This document shows, piece by piece, positions 48,792 through 56,988 of a DNA stretch of 64,000 bases (positions are counted from its first letter, which is position 1; each line of letters starts with the position of its first letter). The DNA is taken from contig CAWACP010000013.1 of the NCBI GenBank assembly GCA_963780655.1, positions 1 through 64,000 on the forward strand. The letters run 5' to 3'. The DNA comes from CAWACP01 sp963780655 (GTDB lineage: Bacteria > Acidobacteriota > Terriglobia > Bryobacterales > Bryobacteraceae). A program made the translations under genes and the position numbers. The notes under the pieces were generated by a model. The model made no database searches, had not been told where the DNA came from, and saw nothing but the letters and a program-made list of their open reading frames with translations.

Positions 48792-50894
48792 TCACTTGTT
48801 CGGCCCAGGAGAATTCTCTCCTGATCCGCGTTTCTTAACGATGCTTACCGCCTTCAGCAGAATGGCGTTGTCGGGAATCGGCGGGCCGTAGACATTGTCG
48901 AAATCGGCCGAGCCCCCGCGAAAGCCGCTGGTCCCCTTCAGGCGAATCTCTTTGATCACCTTTCCGAGCCGCGGGTTGCTCCACTCGAAGGCAAAGAACG
49001 TCTGGCCGTCGGGCTGTGGCATCGCGTCCGCGCCATAGCAGTAATCGTGCGCCAGCTCGCGCGAGCCCCACCCTGATTCCTGAATGTTCACGCCGTAACG
49101 GATCGGGATGCTGACCGTGAACCCATCTTCGTATACCACTTCGTACCAGCCGAGCAGGTCCGCCGTATCTTCCATGTCCCACAGCGCGCGGAACATTTCC
49201 CGGTTGTTCGCCGGGTGCGCGGCCGCATGAAGGAAGATGACGCTGGTGGCGTCCTCGCCTACCGGGAACACGGCATTGCTGCTCCGGTTGTTGGTCGCCA
49301 CCGTGATTGTGCCGGGCAACTGCACCGGCGCCGGCGGCGCTTCGGTTTCACTCGGCGGAGGCCGGCCGCGAAACGCGCGGCGGATCTCGGGAACCCGCTC
49401 CTGCACAATGCCTGAAAGCTCCCGGCCATCAATCACCTTCCCGCTCCACAGGATGTTGCTGACGCCGAGGAAATCGGAGAGCAGGTCTTTGCCGAAGCCG
49501 AACTCGCCGGTGGCGAACCAGGCCGACGGCGCCCCGCCGAGCAGGCTCACACGCCGGCCGCGAACTGCGTAATTCTTTATGCTCGGATCGAAATTGCCAT
49601 ATACCTGCTTAAAGCCCATCTGCTCCAGACGCGCTTCGTGTGTCTCGCTGCGGTCCTCGCCCCAGAACCAGTTGAAGATCAGAATATCTTTCGGGATAAG
49701 CCGCTGCACCTGCTCCGGAGTCATACCGCCGGGCGCGAAGTACTTCCATCCGTCTGGCGCCGTCTTCGGCTGCAGCCCGCTGCCGCGCACGCTCTGCAGC
49801 AGCATGTCGCCCCACATAGCGACACGGATGCCTTTCGCCGCCAGGTAATCGTGAATCTTCCGCACATCCTCGCCGTAGCGCTCGCCGATGTCCTTGTTCC
49901 CACAGCGCGGGCAGGACCCGACGGGCATAAACAGCTCGTCGTGGCCGATATGGATCAGCCGCGGCTTCAGAACATCGATGTACTCGTCGTAAACATCGAA
50001 CAGCAGCCTGTAACTGGCGGGATTCGATGGGCAGTAAGTATCCGGCCACTTCTCGCCGGGAACTTCGGCCAGGTCCCTGTGCACTGACAATAGATAATAG
50101 CTGTGCGTGAACGACGGCAGCTCGGGAACCAGCTCTATGTGGTACTGCCGCACATAGCGCGCCAGATCGGCAACCTCATCCTTCTCCAGAATGTCTCCAT
50201 TGGCAATGTCCTGATGGGTGGAGTTGACCTCGATGTCATGCGGCGCGCCAAGCGGGTAGTTTCGCCGGCTGTAGTTTGTATCGCGGGCGAACTCCACCCA
50301 GCCGGTGTTCAGCTCGGGGTGGCGGTCGAGGCGCATGGATGCATTCATTTCCATGATCAGCGTGTTGTACTTGTACAGCGCCATGAAGTCGCGCACGAAA
50401 CGTTTGAAGAACGGGATGCTTTGGCGCCCAGGCAGATAGAGCTTGATGCCGCGGAACGATTTGTCGGGCCAGTCGCGAATGTTCACGCCTTCCACCCGCA
50501 ACGAGCCGTCCTTTCTCGAAATGAGCTGCCTGAGCGACTGCAGGCCGTAAAACGCGCCCCGCTCGTCGGCGCCCTGAATCAGAATGCGGCTGCCGCTGAC
50601 ACGCAGGATGTAGCCTTCGGCGGGCGCGATCCCGGCACGCGGAGGCGCGATCACGATTACGCGGCCACCGGGCGCTCCTGTCCTCAGATGCACGCCCCAG
50701 CGGTCGCTCAGCGTCTCGGTGAGAAACCGCGCCTGAAACAGGTTTTCCGCAGAGGCAGGGGCCGGGAGCGAGATTGTAACGCCATCGTCGAGCACGAAAT
50801 CGGCGCCGGAAGGCGTAACCTCTCGAGGCGCCGGAAACACCCCGGCGCAGCAGTAGCCGGCGAAAACAACAGCGGCAGCAATTGTGCGACGCAT
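48792..50894 (-). CDS. Glycoside hydrolase family 20, beta-N-acetylhexosaminidase
   Basis: Exported enzyme of 700 residues. ATG 50894 opens a signal peptide (MRRTIAAAVVFAGYCCAGVF). The GH20b domain covers about 30-150 (YILRVSGSRILIQGADERGA, FYGLQSLRQLISRKD). The barrel starts at GVNIRDWPDKSFRGIKLYLP; ELVPELPSFTHSYYLLSVHR and RLIHIGHDELFMPVGSCPRC contain the Asp-Glu catalytic pair (H-x-G-x-D-E). GIRVAMWGDMLLQSVRG and WFWGEDRSETHEARLEQMGF follow. The C-terminal 180 residues form a beta-sandwich. It removes terminal GlcNAc or GalNAc from glycans. The frame is open 80 codons upstream, but that part is antisense to the intergenic repeats. Confidence 0.85.
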   Translation of the reverse strand: MRRTIAAAVVFAGYCCAGVFPAPREVTPSGADFVLDDGVTISLPAPASAENLFQARFLTETLSDRWGVHLRTGAPGGRVIVIAPPRAGIAPAEGYILRVSGSRILIQGADERGAFYGLQSLRQLISRKDGSLRVEGVNIRDWPDKSFRGIKLYLPGRQSIPFFKRFVRDFMALYKYNTLIMEMNASMRLDRHPELNTGWVEFARDTNYSRRNYPLGAPHDIEVNSTHQDIANGDILEKDEVADLARYVRQYHIELVPELPSFTHSYYLLSVHRDLAEVPGEKWPDTYCPSNPASYRLLFDVYDEYIDVLKPRLIHIGHDELFMPVGSCPRCGNKDIGERYGEDVRKIHDYLAAKGIRVAMWGDMLLQSVRGSGLQPKTAPDGWKYFAPGGMTPEQVQRLIPKDILIFNWFWGEDRSETHEARLEQMGFKQVYGNFDPSIKNYAVRGRRVSLLGGAPSAWFATGEFGFGKDLLSDFLGVSNILWSGKVIDGRELSGIVQERVPEIRRAFRGRPPPSETEAPPAPVQLPGTITVATNNRSSNAVFPVGEDATSVIFLHAAAHPANNREMFRALWDMEDTADLLGWYEVVYEDGFTVSIPIRYGVNIQESGWGSRELAHDYCYGADAMPQPDGQTFFAFEWSNPRLGKVIKEIRLKGTSGFRGGSADFDNVYGPPIPDNAILLKAVSIVKKRGSGENSPGPNK

Positions 50895-51208
50895 CACTAA
50901 AATATATATGCGCGGAGGGCCCGTGGTAAGACGTTCGCAATAGTTCGCGAACTCCTCGTATGCAGTCGCGGGACTTCGTGATGGTGAATGCACCGGCCGG
51001 CCACAATTCCGCGCTGATAGCGTCCCTTCCTGAGTGTCCAATCGACGCCGCGCTTCCGGATGAGGTCGCGTTCGTGCGCGAGGCGATCTGCCGTTGCCCG
51101 GTGCGGATTGGGCTGCCGTCTCGTGAGTCTGTTCATGCATGTCGATACCCGGTCCCGGGGGCCTCCCGGCAACTCAATCCTGCGCACGCCGCATGCGTCC
51201 GCGGCGGC

Positions 51209-51241
51209 GAAACCAAATCGCGCGTCAGCTAAACCGAACGG
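51209..51241. repeat. 21-nt-periodic direct repeat pair, unit A
   Basis: GAAACCAAATCG at 51209-51220 and TAAACCGAACGG at 51230-51241, start-to-start 21 nt, two helical turns. Related to unit B at 51527-51559. Confidence 0.5.
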
Positions 51242-51526
51242 GCTCAGTTCTTGTTCCCCACCCGGGGACCGGACAGAGCAGCATGCCTCGCTCAGACCCG
51301 GAGCGAAGGCGATGTCCTGGTTCCGGCAGCCGCGCACCCGCAGATCCACTACGCTGCGCCTCGTTGTCGCTGAGATCTTTCAGCGCCATAGAGTCTCAGC
51401 GCATCGCGCCTTTCTGAGGCACACGGGTTCTGCAGCGACGCCTGCAGGTTTTGTCTGTGTCTTCATGCATGCCGATATTCGCCGATGCAGGCGCATGTAT
51501 GCAAACCGCAATGCGCATGCTGCAAA

Positions 51527-51559
51527 GAAACCAAACGGTGTTTCAGCGAAACCAAACGG
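51527..51559. repeat. 21-nt-periodic direct repeat pair, unit B
   Basis: GAAACCAAACGG, identical copies at 51527-51538 and 51548-51559, start-to-start 21 nt. It lies about 265 bp upstream of the kinase start. Confidence 0.6.
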
Positions 51560-51823
51560 CTTCAGTTTCCGCTCTCCGACCGCGGACCAGGACGGTGCAG
51601 CCTTGTGACTGCAGGCCCTCGCAGCGATTGCATCTCCGATGCGATCAACGGTGTGTAATATGTACTGCGCTTCAACAGGTGGAACCAGAACGGGGGCTCC
51701 AGGTGAGACCACAAATCCGGTCAGCAGGATGCCGACGATTTTCAGGATGACCACGTTAACCCGCCAGGGAAACGCACTTTGCACAAGACGGCTGCGCTTC
51801 TGGTGTAAAATTCCTGCCAGCGT

Positions 51824-54460
51824 ATGGCTGTATCAATAGGCTCCCGGCTCGGCCCCTACGAAATCCTCTCTGTTGTCGGTGCGGGCGGCATGGGCCAGGT
51901 CTATCGTGCCCGAGACACCACGCTCAACCGCGATGTCGCCATAAAGGTCTTGTCCTTGTCCCTTTCCAGCGACCCCGGCCGGCTAAGGCGCTTCGAGCAG
52001 GAAGCACGGGCAGCGGCCGCGTTGAATCATCCCAACATTCTGGCCGTCTTCCAGATGGGGACGTATGAAATGGCGCCGTACCTGGTCTCGGAACTGATCG
52101 AGGGCGGCACGCTGCGAGAGCAGTTGGCACGCGGTCCCATGCCGCTGCGCAAAGGAGTTGATTGCGGCGTGCAAATCGCACGCGGCCTGGCGGCGGCACA
52201 CGAGAAAGGAATCGTGCACCGCGATCTGAAGCCGGAGAATCTCTCACTGACCAAAGATGGGCGCGTCAAGATTCTCGATTTCGGTCTGGCCCGGCTCCTG
52301 CCAGATCAGGGGACCGATGACTCGAACACGCTTGCCATGAGCCACCTGACCCAGCCGGGCGTGGTGATGGGAACGGTCGGCTACATGTCGCCGGAACAAG
52401 TCAGCGGGAAGGCGGCCGACCACCGCGCGGACATATTCGCCTTCGGCGCCGTTCTGTACGAGATGGTGACCGGGAAGCGCGCGTTCCAGAAGACGACTTC
52501 CGCCGAAACGATGTCCGCGATTCTCAACGAAGATCCGGACGATGTATCGCAGTCCGCGCCGAAGGCTCCTCTCGCGCTGCGGAGAATCGTCCAGCGCTGC
52601 CTGGAAAAGAAGCCGGAGCAGCGCTTCCAATCGGCTTCGGACCTGGCTTTCGCGCTGGAGTCGTTGTCGGATTCCGGCGGCATTTCCGCAACAATTCCGG
52701 CAACACCGTCTCGAAAACAACGGAAATGGCCGGGGTTTGCAGCACTCGGCCTCGCGCTGCTGCTGGTGGCCGGATTGGTTGTGTGGATCGTCAGGAATCC
52801 CGCCCGCCCCGCGGCTAATCCGCTCGCCGATGCGCAATTCACGCGGCTTACCGATTTCACCGGAGTCGAAACGAACCCAGCTATCTCTCCGGATGGAAAA
52901 TTCGTCGCTGTCATCTCGGACTGGGGCGGAATGTTTGACATCTGGGTAGTGCAAGCCAACGGCAGCGGCCTCGCGAACCTTACACGCGGGCGGATCGGAG
53001 ACGTGCGTGCGCCCCTTCGGGCCGTCGGATTTTCAGGCGATGGATCGGAGGTGTGGAGCGGTGGAACGGAGACCAGAAGGCTAATGCTGTGGCCGATGAT
53101 AGGTGGAGCGCCGCACACTTTCATGGATGAACACGCCGCTGAAATTGCGTGGTCGCCTGACGGTTCGCGGCTGGTTTATCACACGTGGGACCCGGGCGAT
53201 CCCATGTTTGTGGCCGATCACAGCGGCGCCAATCCACGACAGATCATGCGAAGCGAGCCCGGATTGCACAACCACTACCCGTTCTGGTCGAACGACGGGC
53301 GCTGGATCTACTTCGTGAGGGGGCGGCCGGCCACGCGCGAGATGGACTTGTGGCGGATTTCGCCGGAAGGGCGAAAGGAAGAACGGCTGTCACATCTCTA
53401 CACAGATATCGCTTACCCGACTTCGATCGACGAGCGGACGGTCCTTTTCGTGGCCCCCGATAAAGATGGGGCAGGTCCGTGGTTGTGGGCATTTGATTCG
53501 GAAACTCGGACTGCACGCCGCGTGAGTTCCGGGCTGGAACAATACACGGCCGTTACGTCCACCTCGGATGGCCGCCGCCTGGCCGCGAGCGTCGAGAATC
53601 CACAAGTCAGCTTGTGGAGCGTTCCGATTACGACTCGAATTGTCGAGGAGAAGGAGGTCCAATCGTTCGCCTTGCCCGCCTCACGCGCCTGGGCTCCGCG
53701 CTTTGGTGGCGGGTCGCTCTTTTACCTGAGTTCGCGGGACGGAGCTGACGGACTTTGGCGCTATCGCGACGCGCAAGCCCTGGAAGTGTGGGAGGGCGCG
53801 AATGGCCCTCTGCGCACGCCTCCCGCCATCTCGGTAAACGGAGCGAGCGTTGCGTTTGCGCTGAAACGAAGTGGAAAGCAGCAGATGCACGTCATGGCCG
53901 CCGATGGATCAAGGCTGCGGCCTCTTTCGAGGGACGTCGATGCGCGAGGTGCTGCTTCCTGGTCTCCCGACGGGAAATGGGTTGTGGTGGCGGGCAGCGA
54001 CCCGAGGGGGGAGGGCCTGTTCAAACTACCGGTTGACGGAGGATTACCAGTTCGGATCGCGACCGGACCAGTCCTGAACCCCGTTTGGTCTCCGAAGGGC
54101 AATCTCATCGTGTATTGCGGCACGCAGGTTTTCACGGTGACGCCACTCCTTGCTGTGGATGCTGCTGGAACGCCGGTGAAGCTGCCGGACATCAAAGTGC
54201 AGCGAGACGGAGAACGTGCGCAGTTCCTCCCGAATGGCACAGGACTGGTCTACATGCTCGGGGATACGTTGTCCGAGCAGGATTTCTGGCTGCTCGACAT
54301 TCGCACAATGCAGTCGCGGCGCTTGACTCGGCTGAGCAATCCCGCTGCAATGCGAAGCTTTGATATCACGCCCGATGGGAGCCGGATTGTTTTCGACCGG
54401 CTGCGGCAAAATTCAGGCATCGTGCTCATCGATCTTGCGACGAAACAGACTCGGCCCTGA
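51824..54460 (+). CDS. Serine/threonine protein kinase with C-terminal TolB-like beta-propeller
   Basis: 878 residues, ATG 51824. Kinase domain: VVGAGGMGQVYRARDTTLNR (P-loop), VAIKVL (Lys), IVHRDLKPENLSLTKDGRVK (catalytic loop), ILDFGLARL (DFG) and GTVGYMSPEQVSGK (activation segment), all residues of an active kinase. A transmembrane helix at about 305-325 (GFAALGLALLLVAGLVVWIV) puts the C-terminal half outside the cytoplasm. This half has PD40/TolB blades: NPAISPDGKFVAVISDWGG, IAWSPDGSRLVYHTWDPG, ASWSPDGKWVVVAGSDPRG, DITPDGSRIVFDRLRQ. The architecture is abundant in acidobacteria and suits sensing of an extracellular ligand. The target is unknown. Confidence 0.92.
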   Translation: MAVSIGSRLGPYEILSVVGAGGMGQVYRARDTTLNRDVAIKVLSLSLSSDPGRLRRFEQEARAAAALNHPNILAVFQMGTYEMAPYLVSELIEGGTLREQLARGPMPLRKGVDCGVQIARGLAAAHEKGIVHRDLKPENLSLTKDGRVKILDFGLARLLPDQGTDDSNTLAMSHLTQPGVVMGTVGYMSPEQVSGKAADHRADIFAFGAVLYEMVTGKRAFQKTTSAETMSAILNEDPDDVSQSAPKAPLALRRIVQRCLEKKPEQRFQSASDLAFALESLSDSGGISATIPATPSRKQRKWPGFAALGLALLLVAGLVVWIVRNPARPAANPLADAQFTRLTDFTGVETNPAISPDGKFVAVISDWGGMFDIWVVQANGSGLANLTRGRIGDVRAPLRAVGFSGDGSEVWSGGTETRRLMLWPMIGGAPHTFMDEHAAEIAWSPDGSRLVYHTWDPGDPMFVADHSGANPRQIMRSEPGLHNHYPFWSNDGRWIYFVRGRPATREMDLWRISPEGRKEERLSHLYTDIAYPTSIDERTVLFVAPDKDGAGPWLWAFDSETRTARRVSSGLEQYTAVTSTSDGRRLAASVENPQVSLWSVPITTRIVEEKEVQSFALPASRAWAPRFGGGSLFYLSSRDGADGLWRYRDAQALEVWEGANGPLRTPPAISVNGASVAFALKRSGKQQMHVMAADGSRLRPLSRDVDARGAASWSPDGKWVVVAGSDPRGEGLFKLPVDGGLPVRIATGPVLNPVWSPKGNLIVYCGTQVFTVTPLLAVDAAGTPVKLPDIKVQRDGERAQFLPNGTGLVYMLGDTLSEQDFWLLDIRTMQSRRLTRLSNPAAMRSFDITPDGSRIVFDRLRQNSGIVLIDLATKQTRP

Positions 54461-54912
54461 CTGGTTGGTGGACGGGCCGTCATCAATATCCGTCATCGTG
54501 GAACCGTTCCGAACACTGCCTGCGGGCCCGCCGCAGCGCCCAGGCGAACGCTTCCTCCGGATTGAGACGAACCGCTCGACTTCTGCCAGGCACGAGGTTG
54601 CGCAGTTCGAATTTCGTCGCAGAGAGCCGCGCTCTCAATTGGCCCGCTTGAGTCGGCGCCATGACGTCATTGCCTCGGGCGCTTCCTCCCACGTGTCCGT
54701 CACGTCCAACTCCTGACCGGTTACAAGCACGGGCTGACACGCTCACGCCGGCCGTCCTCGCCCCCGTGTCCTCGATAGCAATCTGATTTCTAATCTCATC
54801 TGCAATGAGCTGTTTCGTTTCCGCGGGTGAGGTTTAATTACCGAAACCTCACGTGGATCCCCAAGAGTAGCAGCTCGCGCCCACCGGCCGGCGCGCGCTC
54901 GAGCGAGTGGCC
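54461..54912. other. Intergenic region between convergent genes
   Basis: 452 bp. Holds the hairpin at 54827-54852. A minus-strand frame at 54483-54746 (RSRAVRLNPEEAFAWALRRA) is protein-like for a short stretch, but no family is recognised. Confidence 0.4.
54827..54852. terminator. Hairpin between convergent kinase and sulfatase genes
   Basis: GTGAGGTTT (54827-54835) and AAACCTCAC (54844-54852), a 9-bp stem with an 8-nt loop. No T tract follows, so its use as a terminator is uncertain. Confidence 0.35.
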
Positions 54913-56964
54913 TTACTTCAGAGTCGCCAGCTCCCGACGCACCTTCGGGATCAGGCTCCCGTATTGCTTCGGAGAAGCCTTATCGAGGAACGTCTGAAAG
55001 CAGGCGCGCGCCCGTTCCCGATCGCCCGCCATTTCATAGAGCAATCCCAGGTTCATGTCCGCTTCCACCAGATCCGGGTCCGCTGCCACGGCCTTTTCGA
55101 AATGCTCGCGGGCGGCGGCCGCATCGTGTTTCTGGATGGCCACGAGTCCCAGGCCGTTATCTGCTGCAGCATAATTCGGGTCCTTGCTCAGCACGAATGC
55201 GAATACGCGTTCAGCATCGGCGGTTCTGCCCGCTTCGAGATACGCTGTTGCGAGGTTGGTTTGGTTTTCGAAGTCCAGCGGGTCCAGCCGAACCGCTTTC
55301 TCGTATTCCGTGATGCCTCCGTCGCGGTCTCCGCCGCGTAATGCGATCCGCGCAAGGCGTGAATGCAGCGCAGCGCCGTCGATTCCCTTCGCCAGTGCCG
55401 TCCGGTACAGGCTTGCTGCGTCTTTAAATCGTTCGGTGCGTTCGTACTCACGGCCCAGGTCGTAGTAAAGGCGCGGATTGGTCCCGTCCTCTCCGAGCGC
55501 TTTTTTCAGTATTGAGATCTTCCGCTCTTCCGGCATACCCGGAGACGTCGCCAGCTCGAGTTGCCGCAGAATGGCCAGCCGGTCCGCGGGATCGGCGCCG
55601 TGTCCCGTCAGCTCATACTGCGGCTGCGAAAAGCCGGACGAGTATCCGAGCGACTTCAGTTGATCAAGCGTGCGACGGTCCACGGCGTTGGTCTCGACCT
55701 TGCGTTCGCCGCCCGCTATCTTCATCAGCTCGGCCTCCAGTCGCCGCGCCTCGTCCGGATGCTGCCCGATGACATTGGCGGTCTCGCCGGGGTCGCTGGC
55801 CAGGTCATAAAGCTGCGGTCGGGGAGCGCGGATGTACTTCCACCGGTCGGTGCGAATGCATCGAAGCTCCGACCATCCCATGTCGATTTTCGGAAACAGC
55901 GTTTCGCTGTAGGAGATATCTGTGAGAGTGGCCTGTCCGGAGAACGCCCGAACCAGACTGGCGCCCTGCACGCCGGTCGGCACGCCACTACCCATCAGTG
56001 CGAGCAGCGTCGGCAGGAAATCGATGCTGCGCACCTGTTGTTTCACGCGCACTCCCTGGGGCACGCCCGGACCGGCCATTATAAAGGCGATACGCAGCGT
56101 CGAGTCGTACAGGAAGACTCCGTGTGTGAACTCGCCGTGCTGGCCCAGCCCTTCGCCGTGGTCTGACAGCACGGCAACAATGGTCTGGTCCCCGGGAGAC
56201 TTCCTGTCCACCGCTTCGAGCAGGCGCCCGAGTTGCTGGTCAGCGTAGGCGATTTCGGCATCGTAAGGCCGGCCGTCGTACTTCGCCTTCAACGCTTCCG
56301 GCGGATTGTAAGGGCGATGCGGATCGTAGAGGTGCACCCATAGAAACCACGGTTTGCCGGACTGCCCGCCGAGCCACCGGAGAGCGCGGTCAACGGTATC
56401 GCCTGCCCGCCGCTCCGGTTCCTCCGCCAGTTCCTGACGGTTGCCCGCCGTGGGCATCTGGTCGTCGTAAACGGCAAAACCGTTGTTGAAGCCGTACGCG
56501 CTCTTCAGCGCCACCGAGCTGACGAACGCTGACGTGTCCCACCCCTGCTCCTGAAGAATCCTCGCCAGAGGCCGCGCCGTGGAGGGCAGTGCAAACCCGC
56601 CCGTATTGCGAACATGATGTACGGGCGGATACTGGCCGGTGAAGATGCTGGCATGCGAGGGAGGCGTCAGGGGCGCCTGAGCGACCGCAGTTTCGAACAG
56701 AACCCCGCGCTGAGCGAGCCGATCGAGCACGGGCGTTTCGATCGTCTGGTCGCCGTAGCAATGAAGATGATCCGGACGAAGCGTGTCGATGGTCACCACC
56801 AGAACGTTGAGCGGGCGCAGTCGGGACGGAGCCGGCGATGCGGTCTCTTTGCTGCCCGAGCGGCAATCGGTCAACGCGAACGCCAGCAACAGGGCGGAAG
56901 CTGCCAGAAACGCTCTCGACCGGATAATTCTTTGCACAATTATAGATTGCACTTCTGATACCAT
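54913..56964 (-). CDS. Sulfatase-like hydrolase fused to TPR repeats, lipoprotein
   Basis: 683 residues. ATG 56964; FLAASALLLAFALTDC is a signal with a lipobox Cys, so the protein is membrane-anchored. The alkaline-phosphatase-superfamily domain has NVLVVTIDTLRPDHLHCYGD (metal Asp), QAPLTPPSHASIFTGQYPPV (nucleophile region), VAVLSDHGEGLGQHGEF (metal Asp-His) and LYDLASDPGETANVIGQHPD. The CxPxR formylglycine motif is absent: TPPSHAS has no Cys, and Ser or Thr must serve if the enzyme is active. From about residue 450, TPR repeats follow (NPRLYYDLGREYERTERFKD, ADNGLGLVAIQKHDAAAARE). Divergent from the DUF4091 gene by 24 bp. Confidence 0.85.
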   Translation of the reverse strand: MVSEVQSIIVQRIIRSRAFLAASALLLAFALTDCRSGSKETASPAPSRLRPLNVLVVTIDTLRPDHLHCYGDQTIETPVLDRLAQRGVLFETAVAQAPLTPPSHASIFTGQYPPVHHVRNTGGFALPSTARPLARILQEQGWDTSAFVSSVALKSAYGFNNGFAVYDDQMPTAGNRQELAEEPERRAGDTVDRALRWLGGQSGKPWFLWVHLYDPHRPYNPPEALKAKYDGRPYDAEIAYADQQLGRLLEAVDRKSPGDQTIVAVLSDHGEGLGQHGEFTHGVFLYDSTLRIAFIMAGPGVPQGVRVKQQVRSIDFLPTLLALMGSGVPTGVQGASLVRAFSGQATLTDISYSETLFPKIDMGWSELRCIRTDRWKYIRAPRPQLYDLASDPGETANVIGQHPDEARRLEAELMKIAGGERKVETNAVDRRTLDQLKSLGYSSGFSQPQYELTGHGADPADRLAILRQLELATSPGMPEERKISILKKALGEDGTNPRLYYDLGREYERTERFKDAASLYRTALAKGIDGAALHSRLARIALRGGDRDGGITEYEKAVRLDPLDFENQTNLATAYLEAGRTADAERVFAFVLSKDPNYAAADNGLGLVAIQKHDAAAAREHFEKAVAADPDLVEADMNLGLLYEMAGDRERARACFQTFLDKASPKQYGSLIPKVRRELATLK

Positions 56965-56988
56965 CGTTTTGCCAGCAATTACTATCGT

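Larger units (their letters stand above)
50895..51823. other. 929-bp divergent intergenic region with two diverged repeat units
   Basis: Two related units, about 51,125-51,300 and 51,455-51,600, share TTCATGCATG-CGATA and pairs of AAACC-AAC-type repeats spaced 21 nt apart. Long frames on both strands here have biased composition but no family features, so I treat the region as non-coding. It must hold the promoters of the GH20 gene (minus) and the kinase gene (plus). Confidence 0.5.

Noticed and set aside
50895..51140. N-terminal extension of the GH20 frame
   Set aside because: The signal peptide begins at 50894; the extension overlaps the intergenic repeat region.
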